Source: Bacteroidia bacterium (lineage in GTDB: Bacteria > Bacteroidota > Bacteroidia > CAIKAF01). From it: a DNA stretch of 64,000 nt. This document shows positions 1 to 10,408 of this stretch, piece by piece. Under the pieces are notes generated by a model. The model searched no databases. It saw only the letters and a list, made by a program, of their open reading frames with translations, and was not told the origin of the DNA. Position 1 is the first letter of the stretch. Each line of letters begins with the position of its first letter. Position numbers and translations under genes: made by a program. The stretch is taken from the NCBI GenBank assembly GCA_030427255.1, contig JAUHWY010000013.1:1-64000 (forward strand), read 5' to 3'.

Positions 1-2074
1 ATCCACCGGGACCGGTAACCACGAGCGAGGTATTGTAGGTTCCGGGTTGTGGGTAATTGTAATTGGGGCTTTGTTGGTTGGAGCTTTGTCCATTGCCATA
101 ATCCCAATTGTATGCAAGGTTTCCACCGCCTTGAATAGTAGATGTATTGGTAAAAGGCACAGCATTGCCATGGCAGGTTTGCGGCGCAGAATACTGTGCG
201 TTTGGAATGGCGTACACCGTAAAGTTTTGGGTTTCGGTGTCAACACATCCATTAGCTGAGGTAGTGGTAAGAGTAATGGTGTAGGTCCCAGGGCTACCGT
301 AATTGAAGTTCGGGTTTTGTTGCCCGGAGGTTTGACCATTACCTAAGTTCCATTGGTTAGAGGTAATGGTGCCAGGAGAGGCAATGGTAGAAGTATTGGT
401 AATTTGTCCTGTTAATCCACAGGGTGGTGGAAGGGTAAAGGAGGCAACTGGGAGAGGGTTTACGCTTACTTGCTGAGTAAGGGTGTCGCTGCAATTTCCT
501 GCTCCGGTAGCAATCAGGGTTACATTGTAGGTGCCTGCTTGTTGGTAATTATGGGCAGGGCTGGGAAGCGTAGAACTATTTCCATCTCCAAAATCCCATT
601 GATAGGTCAATGGACTTCCCCCCGTAATATTACTTGTATTAAAAAACGGCAATTGATTTCCTTCACAAACCGATTGGAAAGAAAATGCTGCCGTCGGAAA
701 GGCATTCACATTGATTTGTTGCACCAAGGTATCTGTGCAGTTGGAGTTGTCTGTAGTTACCAGGGTAACATTATAACTGCCCGGAGTGGCGAAAGTATGG
801 CTTGGGTTTTGTTGGTTGCTGGTATTGCCATCCCCAAAATCCCACGACCAAGTAGTGATGGTATTGGGTGACCCAACGGTTGATGCATCTGTAAATTGCT
901 TTGACAATCCACATAAGGTATCGACCGAAAAAGCGGTTTGTATAACAGGAGGCGGAGTAACCGGAATAACAACAGTATCTGCGCAACCTGCCGGAGCTTG
1001 GGCAATAAGGGTAACGTTGTAGGTTCCCGGTTGTTGATATTGGTGTACCGGGTTTTGTACGGTGGACGTATTTCCATCTCCAAAATCCCAAGACCACTGG
1101 GATGGCCAAGAATTAGGAATGATAGTGGAGTCTGTAAATTGTACGGTTCCGTTACAAAGGTTGGAGGTGTTGAAATGAGCTACAGGAATTAAAGGCAATA
1201 CGTTGGTTGTCAACATCGCCGTACATCCGGTCTCGGAGGTAATGGTTACCGACCAAGGGATTGGGTTGATATGAGGATTGATAACGGTAACCGATGGGGT
1301 AGTAGCACCGTTGCTCCACAAGTAATTTTGAAATCCCGCAGGGGCAGTCAAGGTTGCCAAAGTATCTCCTTGACAATAAGCTACGTCAATTTGCAAGGGG
1401 CGACACCTCGCAACAATATAACCATAGCCAAAGTGGCCTCCGTAGCCACAGTCCGAAGTGGTTATTTCAATCGTTACATTTTGCCCTACCAGCTGCGTTA
1501 AATCAATACCGGATAAGGTCCAGTCTTTCCAGCGAATGCTTCCTTGATTATTCCAACCGGGTACCCCAGGCTGTGCAGAAATATTGACAAAAGTACATGG
1601 TACTATCAGTCCGTTTTGGTTCCGAACTTGAATTTGAATCCGGGGTTGCACATTTTGAGGATGGCCCGGATCCTCCAAAACAGCTGCCCATTGGTACTCG
1701 AACAGGGTATTTTGACCGGTTACCTGAAAAGTATAAGACAATCGTTCTGCTTGATATCCAGTGCCGCTATTTCCAACCCTGGCAGAATGAGCATAGCCTC
1801 CCGGAACCGTTACCAAAGCAGGTACTAAGGGGTCAATGTTGGGATTCATTATGGTGTGACGCCCAGGAACAATAACATTGTTTACGGTTATCTGAATGGG
1901 ACCTGTCCCTGGTATGATTTGCCCGGTTGCTCCTGTCCAATTGGTGAAATTGCCCATTGAAAAATCAGCATTCGGGCAACTAAAATTAATCACCTGAGCT
2001 TGTGACACAGAAATCAACAAAAACCCACCAAAAAATAACAGGATTTGTTTAAAGAACGGTAACTTTTTCCCCAT
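1..2074 (-). CDS. Secreted PKD-repeat protein, C-terminus beyond the left edge
   Basis: Only the N-terminal 691 codons are inside the window; the reading frame is open to base 1. It begins MGKKLPFFKQILLFFGG, a signal peptide ending near VSQAQ. The next domain (motif CPNADFS, then GNFTNWTG and GRHTIMNPN) is closely similar to the N-terminus of the neighbouring protein at 2633-7279. About five PKD-like beta-sandwich repeats follow at intervals of roughly 240-255 bases, each with a WDFGDG-type motif and a conserved Cys before the next repeat. By analogy with the neighbour, this is probably a T9SS-exported surface protein or adhesin with a C-terminal sorting domain outside the window. Its ligand is unknown. 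Start chosen at the only ATG in front of the signal peptide. Confidence 0.85.
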   Translation of the reverse strand, partial: MGKKLPFFKQILLFFGGFLLISVSQAQVINFSCPNADFSMGNFTNWTGATGQIIPGTGPIQITVNNVIVPGRHTIMNPNIDPLVPALVTVPGGYAHSARVGNSGTGYQAERLSYTFQVTGQNTLFEYQWAAVLEDPGHPQNVQPRIQIQVRNQNGLIVPCTFVNISAQPGVPGWNNQGSIRWKDWTLSGIDLTQLVGQNVTIEITTSDCGYGGHFGYGYIVARCRPLQIDVAYCQGDTLATLTAPAGFQNYLWSNGATTPSVTVINPHINPIPWSVTITSETGCTAMLTTNVLPLIPVAHFNTSNLCNGTVQFTDSTIIPNSWPSQWSWDFGDGNTSTVQNPVHQYQQPGTYNVTLIAQAPAGCADTVVIPVTPPPVIQTAFSVDTLCGLSKQFTDASTVGSPNTITTWSWDFGDGNTSNQQNPSHTFATPGSYNVTLVTTDNSNCTDTLVQQINVNAFPTAAFSFQSVCEGNQLPFFNTSNITGGSPLTYQWDFGDGNSSTLPSPAHNYQQAGTYNVTLIATGAGNCSDTLTQQVSVNPLPVASFTLPPPCGLTGQITNTSTIASPGTITSNQWNLGNGQTSGQQNPNFNYGSPGTYTITLTTTSANGCVDTETQNFTVYAIPNAQYSAPQTCHGNAVPFTNTSTIQGGGNLAYNWDYGNGQSSNQQSPNYNYPQPGTYNTSLVVTGPGG

Positions 2075-2410
2075 GTCTAGTACTGGTATGTAAAAAAACA
2101 CTTGTTTCTTACATGTAAAAATACTAAACTATTTTATCTAAGACAAATTGTTTTGAAAAGTAGACAATGTCTTTTTGTGCTTGTGGAAAATTTGAAACTT
2201 ATGGTAAATCTTTGATGATCACTTTTTAACTATTTCTGATACTTCTTGTTTTATTTTCAACGTGCTGCATCTGAGTCTAAACTTTGAGTCCCCAAAAGCC
2301 CCTATTCAATTAGGCATCCGTAAATGATCCCTCCGCATTTTGACTCTAATCATTGCCCATTTTATCTGCGCATTTTTGTGCAAATGATTTACCACCTAAG
2401 TTGATGGTTT

Positions 2411-2557
2411 GGGGCGCCTTTTCCGGTGCTTGGCTTTACTCCGCAGTTCAAGCCCTTGCATAAGAGCCCTTTAGGGAGCTTGCTGCGCTCCGCTCCTAAA
2501 GGCCTTCTTTTGCATAGGGCTTGCTCTTTGCGGGGTATCGCCGCGCCCCGGGGCGAA
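2411..2557. repeat. GC-rich intergenic palindrome A (loop class 3)
   Basis: This lies in the 558-base gap between two PKD genes; the rest of that gap (2075-2410) shows nothing recognisable beyond AT-rich sequence. Arms at about 2447-2480 and 2492-2525 pair imperfectly (AGCCCTTGCATAAGAG against the complement of CTTCTTTTGCATAGGGCT). The apical part reads GAGCTTGCTGCGCTCCGC. The outer flanks GGGGCGCC and CCCCGGGGCG also pair. The loop core GCTTGCTGCGC recurs, inverted, in the palindrome at 25863-26008. Noncoding; any short ORF here is incidental. Confidence 0.7.
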
Positions 2558-2632
2558 CTTTCTAAACTTTGCTGTGTGTTGCAAGGAAAACCTAAATTCC
2601 GTCCAAAATAATAAGCTTCCACCCGAAGGTCT

Positions 2633-5600
2633 TCAGCGAACCAGGTTCAATTTTCCTCTGAATTCTTGCCATTCTCCAAAGGGATCCCGAACCCGAATGA
2701 AATACACGTAAACTCCTTGCTGTACCTCCTCTCCTTTATAATAGCCATCCCACCCTGTGGTTAGGGCATTTCTATTCTTTAAAAAGACGATTTCGTCTCC
2801 CCAACGGCTGTAAATCCGTAATTCGGCATCTACGATTCCCCGGCCTTCAATTTTAAACACATCGTTTATTCCGTCATTATTGGGAGAAAAGGTATTAGGT
2901 ATAAACACGGTGAAATCTGTATTCACTTGAATGGAGTGGCTTATAGAGTCAGAACAGCCATGCTCATTAGCAACCCATAAGTATATTTGATAGTTACCGG
3001 TGTCGGCCGGATATACATGAGAAACATTCATGGAGTTATACACGCTACCGTCGCCCATGTCCCAGTAAAACTGATTGGGTCCACCTAAACTTTGATTCGT
3101 ACAAACAATGCTTCTATCTACCACCGTTAACTCAGAGGGAGTAAATGAAAACTGAGCATCCGGCAAGGCGTAGGCCTCAATCATTTGGGGCAAAAGAATT
3201 GTGCTGTCGCAGCCTTTATCTGAAACGGCATGAAGAGTCACGGTATATAGCCCCGGATTCATATACCATTGACTCGGATGTTCAACATTTGTTGTGGTAC
3301 CAAGACCTAAATCCCAAGTGTAGCTTGCGATTGTATTTCCAGCAGGTATGGTTGTTTCATTTTCAAACACAACCTGCAAGGGAGCGCAACCGGTTAGGGG
3401 CGTTGCACTAAAGCTTAGCCTAGGCCTTGGATGAATGCTTACCAAGTCGCTGATGCTGTCTGTGCAACCCTCGCTGGAACTAACAACTAAGCTTACCTGG
3501 AAACTACCGTCGTTGCTAAATTGAACCACCGGATTTTCCATAGTGGAGTTGGCCAAACCTCCCGCCCCAAAGTCCCACTCATTCCCGCTAATGGCTCCGC
3601 CGGAAATGGTAGACATATTTTGAAATGAGACAGGAACTCCTGAGCAGGCATTTTGAAAAGAAAAGTCTGCAGTAGGAACTACCCATACATTGGTTAAACC
3701 CGTAACCGTATCGCTGCACCCATTTGCAGAGCTTACAATTAGGCTTACTGGATAAGCGCCCGGACCGGCATACACATGGTTGAACGTATTGCTGTTGTAA
3801 CTTCCTCCATCCCCTGTGGTCCACTGCCATTGGGTGATTTGATCGTTTTGCACCGTAGAGTTATCTGAAAATGGGGTGGCTAAGCCATCACAAGTATTGG
3901 GGGCAGAAAAGGACGCCGAAGGCCAGTGATGATTCGTATATGGCAGTGTTGTTGTATCTGTGCAGCCCTGACTTGTTGTAACAACTAGGCTAACGTTATA
4001 GGTTCCATTGGTGGCGTAGGTGTGCGTTGGAGCATTCCCGGAACCGCTGTTCCCATCTCCAAAACTCCAATTCCATCCTGATATGTTACTTGGAGGAGCT
4101 ACTGTAGCTTGGCCGGTAAAGTTTGCTGTCATCCCACAGGAAGGAGGAAGACTAAAGTTGCTAACGGGCGTTGGACTTACCGTTAATGGAGCGGTTGCCG
4201 TATCCGCACAACCACCTAGACCCGTTACTACAAGGCTAAGATTGTATTGCCCATGAGTACCATATATATGGGAGGGGTTTTGTTGTGTGGAGCTGTTGCC
4301 ATCACCAAAGTCCCATTGCCAAGTTGCAATGCTTGAGTTTTGGATGGTGGATTGGTCGTTAAATGGCACCGAAGTTTGATCGCAGACCTGAGGGTGATTA
4401 AATGCTGCTTGGGGAATAGCCCAGGTGCTAAAGGCTTGCACCAGGGTGTCTGTACATCCCTCGTTGGAGCTTACAATTAAGGAAACATTGTATGTGCCGG
4501 GATTTGTAAATTGGTGAATGGGATCTTGTTGGCTGGAGCTCTGCCCATTGCCAAAGTTCCATTGGTGGGAAGTAATGGTCCCGGGTTGGGCAATGGAGGA
4601 AAGGTTGGAAAAGGCATTGGTTAGTCCGCAAGAATCAGGTAAAGAAAATGCTGCTATTGGAGTGGGGGAGATGTTTACCTGGTTGGTAACCGTATCGGTG
4701 CAACCGCCCACGCCGGTTACAACAAGCGTAACGTTGTATTGTCCATGTTGTGGGTAGTTGTAGACCGGATTTTGTGTGGTTCCAATTTGTCCATTACCGA
4801 AGCTCCAAGCCCATTGAGTGATTTGGGAGTTCTGAATGGTGGACTGGTCTTGGAAGGGCACAGCATTTCCATGGCAAGTTTGCGGCCCGGAGAAGGCTGC
4901 CTGAGGAATAGAAAAGACGGTAAAGTTTTGCGAAACGGTATCGGTACAACCGTCAGGGCTGGTTACGGCATGGGTAATGGTATACGTACCGGGCGTTTGG
5001 TAATTGTAGGAGGCGTTTTGGGTATTTTGTGTTTGTCCGTTGCCCAAATCCCAATGGTAGGTGTTGGGGTTTCCTGGTTGCCCCACATTGCCTGTGCTCA
5101 AAAAAGTGCCGTTGAGTCCACAGGAGTCCGGCATGGTAAAGGAAGCGGTAGGGCCGGTATGAACAACCACCACTTGATGGGCTGTGTCGGTGCATCCATT
5201 GGGTTCTGAAACCACTAAGCTAACATTGTAATTGCCAGGTTGTGGGTACGTGTAATTGGGGCTTTGTTGGTTGGAGCTTTGGCCGTTGCCGAAATCCCAA
5301 GTATAGCTAAGATTTCCCCCGCCTTGACCTACAGAAGTATTGTTAAATGCTACCGCATTCCCAAAACAAGTTTGGGGTGCAGAAAATTGGGCTTGCAAGG
5401 ATGGTGCCACCGTAAAACTTTGAGTTTCGGAATCCACGCAGCCATGCGAAGATGTGACTGTTAAGCTTAGGGTATAAGTACCCGGTGTGTTGTAATTGAA
5501 GCTGGGATTTTGCTGATTGGAGGTCTGCCCATTGCCGAGATTCCATTGATACCCTGTAATGACTCCCGGATTGGCTATGGTAGAAGTGTTGGTGATTTGT

Positions 5601-7279
5601 CCGGACAAACCACATGGCGGAGGTAAGCTAAAGGATGCTTGGGGGACGGGGTGGATGTTCACCAATTGAGTAGCTGTATCTGCACAGCCTCCGGGGCCAT
5701 TGGCAATTAAGGATACATTATATGAGCCTGATTGCTGAAAGGCATACCATGGACTGTGCTGAAACGAAGAACCTCCATTTCCAAAATCCCATTGATAACT
5801 CATGCCTCCCCAGCCCTGAATGCTGCTTTGGTTGCTAAAAGGGATATTGTTACCCGGACATGCTGTTTGAAAGGAGAATGCTGCGTTGGGAATGGCATAT
5901 ACCAGAATTTGGCGAAATATGGAATCGGAGCACCCAAACCCATCTGTAACCCTTAAGATTACGTTATAGGTTCCCGGACTAGTATACATGTGCACAGGGT
6001 TCTGAAGGGTGGAGGTATTTCCGTCTCCAAAATCCCAAAACCATTGTGCAACAGACCCAGGCCCGGAGATGCTTGTGCTGTCGGTAAATTGTTTACTCAA
6101 GCCACAAAGACTGTCTACCACAAAATCTGCCTGTATATCAGGAGCTACTGTTATAGGTAGGGTAACGGTATCTCCACAACCGGCCAAATTCTGAGCAATT
6201 AAGGTTACGTTGTAAGTCCCTGATTGCTGGTATTGATGTGTTGGGTTTTGTGCGTTTGAACTTTGGCCATCTCCAAAGTCCCATGACCAATATGAGGCAT
6301 AGGAGTTTGGTATTGCCGTTGAATCTAAAAATTGAACCGCTTTGTTGCACAAATTGGAATAACCAAAATGAGCAATCGGTACAATGGGATGAATGTTTGC
6401 CGAAAGCGTAGCAGTACAGCCTGTTTCTGAAGTAAGGGTAACCGTCCAAGGAGCCTGATTCGGTGGGGGATTTTGAAGGGTGACGCTTTGGGTGGTATCT
6501 CCATTGCTCCATAAATAGTTGGTAAACCCTGCCGGTGCAGACAAAACAGCCGTGGTGTCCCCTTGGCAATAATTTAAATCAATTTGTAGAGGGCGACACC
6601 GTGCTACAAGGTATGCATACGCAAAATGACCACCCAAGGCACAATCCGCCGTGGTTACCTCAATGGTTACGTTCTGACCAATTAAGCCACTTAAGTCTAA
6701 AGCTGAGACGGTCCAATCTTTCCAATTTTTAACATTGTTGGGACCAAATGTTATGGTGTTCCAACCTGAGTTGTTTGCTTGGGGAACATAATCCAAAAAT
6801 GTACAGGGGACTGGCTGCCCAAATTGGTCCCTAACTTGGATTTGCAGTTTGGGCCGTATGTTCGGGGGGTGACCTAGCGGTGCATCCATAACTGCCGCCC
6901 ATTGGTATTCAAAAAGTGTATTTTGAGGACTAACAACAAAAGTATAACTCAATCGGTCTACCTCCGCCCAAATACCAGAATTTCCAATCCTTGCAGAGTG
7001 CTGGTATCCAGGTGGTACCGTATTCAAACTTGGAGCTATGGGATCTGTTCCCGGATTCATAATGGTATGTCGTCCCGGGTTTATGGTGTTGAACTGCGTA
7101 ATGTTTATGGACCCTAATGGATTATGTGTGCCCATAGACCCCACCCAATTGGTGAAGCTCCCAAAAGAAAAATCTGCATTGGGACAGCCTAAGTTAACTC
7201 CCTGACCATAACTAAGGCCTACCCCGAAAAAAAACAATACACTTAGTATGTGGGCGATGGTGGGGTTGATAGAACGCAT
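2633..7279 (-). CDS. Giant secreted PKD-repeat protein with T9SS type B sorting domain
   Basis: This 1548-residue protein has a signal peptide (about residues 1-25, cleavage near SYGQ) and an N-terminal carbohydrate-binding-like domain (CPNADFS near residue 32 to DCALGGHFAYAY near 215). About 14 PKD-like repeats follow, each marked by W(D/N/S)(F/L)G(D/N)G, and then a C-terminal domain of about 85 residues starting IPNTFSPNNDGINDVF and containing YSRWGDEI. That last domain is the gliding-motility-associated (type B) T9SS sorting signal. The protein should be secreted across both membranes and displayed as a long rod; an adhesive role is inferred. Repeats are imperfect and rich in Q, N, S and T. 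The N-terminal third is paralogous to the gene at 1-2074. Confidence 0.9.
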   Translation of the reverse strand: MRSINPTIAHILSVLFFFGVGLSYGQGVNLGCPNADFSFGSFTNWVGSMGTHNPLGSINITQFNTINPGRHTIMNPGTDPIAPSLNTVPPGYQHSARIGNSGIWAEVDRLSYTFVVSPQNTLFEYQWAAVMDAPLGHPPNIRPKLQIQVRDQFGQPVPCTFLDYVPQANNSGWNTITFGPNNVKNWKDWTVSALDLSGLIGQNVTIEVTTADCALGGHFAYAYLVARCRPLQIDLNYCQGDTTAVLSAPAGFTNYLWSNGDTTQSVTLQNPPPNQAPWTVTLTSETGCTATLSANIHPIVPIAHFGYSNLCNKAVQFLDSTAIPNSYASYWSWDFGDGQSSNAQNPTHQYQQSGTYNVTLIAQNLAGCGDTVTLPITVAPDIQADFVVDSLCGLSKQFTDSTSISGPGSVAQWFWDFGDGNTSTLQNPVHMYTSPGTYNVILRVTDGFGCSDSIFRQILVYAIPNAAFSFQTACPGNNIPFSNQSSIQGWGGMSYQWDFGNGGSSFQHSPWYAFQQSGSYNVSLIANGPGGCADTATQLVNIHPVPQASFSLPPPCGLSGQITNTSTIANPGVITGYQWNLGNGQTSNQQNPSFNYNTPGTYTLSLTVTSSHGCVDSETQSFTVAPSLQAQFSAPQTCFGNAVAFNNTSVGQGGGNLSYTWDFGNGQSSNQQSPNYTYPQPGNYNVSLVVSEPNGCTDTAHQVVVVHTGPTASFTMPDSCGLNGTFLSTGNVGQPGNPNTYHWDLGNGQTQNTQNASYNYQTPGTYTITHAVTSPDGCTDTVSQNFTVFSIPQAAFSGPQTCHGNAVPFQDQSTIQNSQITQWAWSFGNGQIGTTQNPVYNYPQHGQYNVTLVVTGVGGCTDTVTNQVNISPTPIAAFSLPDSCGLTNAFSNLSSIAQPGTITSHQWNFGNGQSSSQQDPIHQFTNPGTYNVSLIVSSNEGCTDTLVQAFSTWAIPQAAFNHPQVCDQTSVPFNDQSTIQNSSIATWQWDFGDGNSSTQQNPSHIYGTHGQYNLSLVVTGLGGCADTATAPLTVSPTPVSNFSLPPSCGMTANFTGQATVAPPSNISGWNWSFGDGNSGSGNAPTHTYATNGTYNVSLVVTTSQGCTDTTTLPYTNHHWPSASFSAPNTCDGLATPFSDNSTVQNDQITQWQWTTGDGGSYNSNTFNHVYAGPGAYPVSLIVSSANGCSDTVTGLTNVWVVPTADFSFQNACSGVPVSFQNMSTISGGAISGNEWDFGAGGLANSTMENPVVQFSNDGSFQVSLVVSSSEGCTDSISDLVSIHPRPRLSFSATPLTGCAPLQVVFENETTIPAGNTIASYTWDLGLGTTTNVEHPSQWYMNPGLYTVTLHAVSDKGCDSTILLPQMIEAYALPDAQFSFTPSELTVVDRSIVCTNQSLGGPNQFYWDMGDGSVYNSMNVSHVYPADTGNYQIYLWVANEHGCSDSISHSIQVNTDFTVFIPNTFSPNNDGINDVFKIEGRGIVDAELRIYSRWGDEIVFLKNRNALTTGWDGYYKGEEVQQGVYVYFIRVRDPFGEWQEFRGKLNLVR

Positions 7280-7436
7280 AGCCTTAGCTTTGAGTGACTA
7301 TTATAGTATGAACATACAAAATTAAACCTTACAAAGTAAAGAGGCAAGAAAACTACTTCATTTTTTAAGTTTTAAGGTTTTTAGTTGTCTATTTACAAAC
7401 TCAATCAACCTTTGGTCGATTATTAAGCCATGGTTT

Positions 7437-7466
7437 GCAAAAAAAAAAGAGGCCGAAGCCTCTTTT
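7437..7466 (-). terminator. Rho-independent terminator after the PKD/reelin gene
   Basis: On the minus strand a nine-base stem (AAAAGAGGC/GCCTCTTTT) with loop TTCG is followed by a run of T. It ends transcription from 7472-10105 before the next PKD gene, so the two are separate units. Confidence 0.85.
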
Positions 7467-7471
7467 AAAAT

Positions 7472-10105
7472 TTAACGAATCAGGTGAAGTCTACCGCGGT
7501 ACTCATACCATTCTCCAAAAATATCCCGGGCACGAATTCGATAGGTATAGGTGTCCTTTTTCAACAACTCTCCATCTTTGGTTCCATCCCATCCTTTTTT
7601 CATGGGCTCTAAATTACGTTGGCTATGCAATAGTTCACCCCAGCGGTTAAAAATGTCCAGCTCAACCTCCACCACAGCAGCGCCGCGCACCAAAAAGACA
7701 TCGTTTAGACCGTCTCCATCGGGAGTAAAGGCATTGGGTATATACAAGCTGTATTCAGGCAAAACCGTAACCGGACGAGTGGTCGTATCCGCACAGCCGT
7801 ATTGGTTAAATGATATTAAGGTAACCCAGTAGGTAGCCGTGTCTGCCGGATACAAAACGGTGGGGTTATTCTCTGTGCTGGTTTCCCCATTACCGAAATC
7901 CCATTCGCTTGATTCTCCCATATCCGAAAGGTTGCCAAACTGCACCAATGGATTGTTGGTGGTAGGTGTTTCCGGGCTATATTCAAAAATAGCCGTAGGT
8001 TGAGGACGTACAGTAATGTAGGCCGTTTTGGTTATGCTTGTGTCGCAACCTTTGTCTGAACGGGCATACAAAGAAACGTCATAGGTTCCCGGTGCATTTG
8101 GATAACTATGGGTAGGACTTTGCTGGGTAGAAGTAAAGCCATCCCCAAAAGTCCACATCCAATCCACTACTTGACCCGTATTTATGGTGGTTAGGTTGTT
8201 AAACAAGGGAGCTACCGGATAACAACCATCTACAGGGTCGGCATCCCAGTCAATTTCCGGATTTGGCCAAACCGACAAACTTTTGGTTATGGAGTCAATG
8301 CATCCGTGATTGCTGGAAGCAATTAAAGTAACAGGATAGAGCCCATCTCCGGGATAATTTGCAGTTGGGTTGGTGGCATTGGAGCTGCCTTGACCTGCAC
8401 CCAAATTCCAAGTATAGTTGGGTATAGAACCGCTTGGTATGGTGGATTGGTTGGTTAACTGGGTAGTGTAACCCTCACACACTTCCGTAAAAGTAAAATC
8501 AGGAATGGGTAAGGGATAAATGTCAATGGACTGGCTAACCGTGTCGCTGCAACCTTCTGCAGAGGTAACAATGAGTTGCACGCTGTAACTTCCATGGCTG
8601 CTAAACACATGGTTTGTGGTAGCGCTGCCTTGATCGGTTGCACCATTGTCGCCAAAATCCCAATGCCAATCAGCAATGGTGCTGAATTGTACCGTACTTT
8701 GATCGGTGAATGTCATGGCTTGTAAATCACAAACCGATGGCGCAGAAAACTGTGCGGCGGGGTAGGCCCAATTGGTGTACTGTTGCGTTGAGGTACTTGT
8801 GCAGCCGTTTGCAGCAGTTACCGTTAAGGTTACGTTCCACTGGCCGGGTTGTGCATAGGTATGTGAGGGGTTTTGTTGATTGGAAGTTCCGCCGTCTCCA
8901 AAATCCCAACTCCAACCGGTTATTTGTCCCGGTCCACTCGGTGTAGTGGATGTATCAGTAAAATTGGCGGTAAGTCCACAATCGGTAGGTAATAGGAAGC
9001 CGGCAAGTGGATCAGCATCTACAACGGTTACCGGAAAAGATATGGAATCTTGACAACCTGAATTGGCGGTTATTATGAGTGTTCCCGTATAGTTCCCGTA
9101 GTTTTGATAGGTATGCGATGGATTTTGTTGGTTGGAGCTGTTTCCATCACCAAAATTCCAATTCCAAGAGGCAATTTGGTTGTTTTGTGCGTACGAAGAA
9201 GTGTCGCTGAAATTAATCAAACCGGAACAACCGGGAACTTGACTTACTGCCCCGGCCAAATCAATCACCTGAATGCACACTGTGTCTGAACAAGAGAAAC
9301 CGGAAGTATCTGCAATGGTAACAATTACGCAAGAGTCTTGGGTAAGGTTAAACAGGGTATCGGTATTGGCATTGGCACCGGAGAGGCCGGTGGACCATTG
9401 AAACGAGGCGGAAGAACCCGAATTGATTTGAATATCCTCCAAACCCCAGTTGTCGCAGCAGGTTCCGGAGGAATTGAATTGAATCCAGCGAAACATGGTA
9501 GCGGGTGTTTGAGCCGCAGGAGGAATGGGAATGTTCACCGTATTCCAAACCGTGTAAGGAGTAGGACCCATGGCTGCATTTCCAAAGGTGCCAGGATTGG
9601 CCGGTAATTGAAATCCACCGGGCGAAAAATAAGTAATGTCTACCCAAGAAACCCCATTATTGATGGAATATTGCAACGAGACACCCTCGTTCGCCTGGTC
9701 TGGTCCCTCGCAAGGTTGGCCTCCCCCTTGAACAGAATATATAAAACTGAAATCAATAGTACCTCCCCCTGTGGTATTTAAGGCCGACGTGGTAATTTGT
9801 GGAGTAGTATTGCCTGCACTGGCTGCCCAATAATAAGGCGTACCGCTAGGGCTTGGACCACAAGGTGAACTGAAGAAGGTGCTGCCTGTAGTAGTCCAGC
9901 CGGAGGGTAGTCCCCCGCTGTTAAAATTAAAATTGTATGCTCCGCCGGATTGCAAAAAACCGTTGGCTGTCAGAATTACGTCCGAACCGTTACAAACAGG
10001 GTTGTGGTTGGCGGTAACGCTTATATTACACACATTTTGTGCAAAAGACTGACTGCCAAGGATAAAGAACAGGGGTAAAAGAAAACGCGTAAAAGTGTTT
10101 CTCAT
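7472..10105 (-). CDS. Secreted reelin-like/PKD protein with T9SS type B sorting domain
   Basis: This 877-residue protein has a signal peptide (about residues 1-22, ending SQSFAQ). Residues of about 30-230 form a reelin-repeat-like domain: NEGVSLQYSINNG, VDITYFSPGG and SGTCCDNWGLEDIQI are typical strand and Cys motifs. About six PKD repeats follow (WNFGDGNSSNQQNP and similar). The C-terminal ~90 residues (IPNAFTPDGDGLNDVF, FNRWGELLHS) are the type B T9SS sorting domain. Probably an exported surface protein. Its N-terminal domain is strongly similar to that of the protein at 29470-31698, so the two are paralogues. A TATATTTG box lies about 20 bases upstream and a terminator sits directly downstream. 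Confidence 0.9.
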   Translation of the reverse strand: MRNTFTRFLLPLFFILGSQSFAQNVCNISVTANHNPVCNGSDVILTANGFLQSGGAYNFNFNSGGLPSGWTTTGSTFFSSPCGPSPSGTPYYWAASAGNTTPQITTSALNTTGGGTIDFSFIYSVQGGGQPCEGPDQANEGVSLQYSINNGVSWVDITYFSPGGFQLPANPGTFGNAAMGPTPYTVWNTVNIPIPPAAQTPATMFRWIQFNSSGTCCDNWGLEDIQINSGSSASFQWSTGLSGANANTDTLFNLTQDSCVIVTIADTSGFSCSDTVCIQVIDLAGAVSQVPGCSGLINFSDTSSYAQNNQIASWNWNFGDGNSSNQQNPSHTYQNYGNYTGTLIITANSGCQDSISFPVTVVDADPLAGFLLPTDCGLTANFTDTSTTPSGPGQITGWSWDFGDGGTSNQQNPSHTYAQPGQWNVTLTVTAANGCTSTSTQQYTNWAYPAAQFSAPSVCDLQAMTFTDQSTVQFSTIADWHWDFGDNGATDQGSATTNHVFSSHGSYSVQLIVTSAEGCSDTVSQSIDIYPLPIPDFTFTEVCEGYTTQLTNQSTIPSGSIPNYTWNLGAGQGSSNATNPTANYPGDGLYPVTLIASSNHGCIDSITKSLSVWPNPEIDWDADPVDGCYPVAPLFNNLTTINTGQVVDWMWTFGDGFTSTQQSPTHSYPNAPGTYDVSLYARSDKGCDTSITKTAYITVRPQPTAIFEYSPETPTTNNPLVQFGNLSDMGESSEWDFGNGETSTENNPTVLYPADTATYWVTLISFNQYGCADTTTRPVTVLPEYSLYIPNAFTPDGDGLNDVFLVRGAAVVEVELDIFNRWGELLHSQRNLEPMKKGWDGTKDGELLKKDTYTYRIRARDIFGEWYEYRGRLHLIR

Positions 10106-10125
10106 TGTGTTGGATATATATCTTC

Positions 10126-10133
10126 CAAATATA
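10126..10133 (-). promoter_or_regulatory. -7 promoter box (TATATTTG) of the reelin-like/PKD gene
   Basis: On the minus strand TATATTTG matches TAnnTTTG and lies 20 bases before the ATG. A T-rich stretch about 22 bases upstream could act as a weak -33 element. Confidence 0.55.
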
Positions 10134-10230
10134 AGATAATTGCCATTTCTTACCTAAAAAAATCGTGTAAGAAATCAAGGAATTAAGATTTTTTAGAGGG
10201 GGTTTTTCGGTTTTTTTCATGATTTAATTG

Positions 10231-10380
10231 GCGCAGGGGGCGAGCCGGTAGCCGGGGCGTTTGGGTGGCTATGCCAAGCCTGGCCTCAAACAGCGACCAC
10301 AGGAAGCTCGTTTGCGGCCTTGGCTTGGCAGCCAACCAAATGCCACGCTAAAGGTGAGCACCCGACCCTTGGGGCGCCCC
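10231..10380. repeat. GC-rich intergenic palindrome B (loop class 2)
   Basis: Long imperfect arms (GGGTGGCTATGCCAAGCC on the left, GGCTTGGCAGCCAACC on the right) fold around a loop containing GCGACCACAGGAAGC. The same 15-base loop occurs inverted in the palindrome at 47957-48108, although the stems there are different. The element fills most of the gap between two minus-strand genes and is noncoding. Confidence 0.75.
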
Positions 10381-10408
10381 AAATGCAATTCCTTTTCTTA
10401 CCTGAAAA

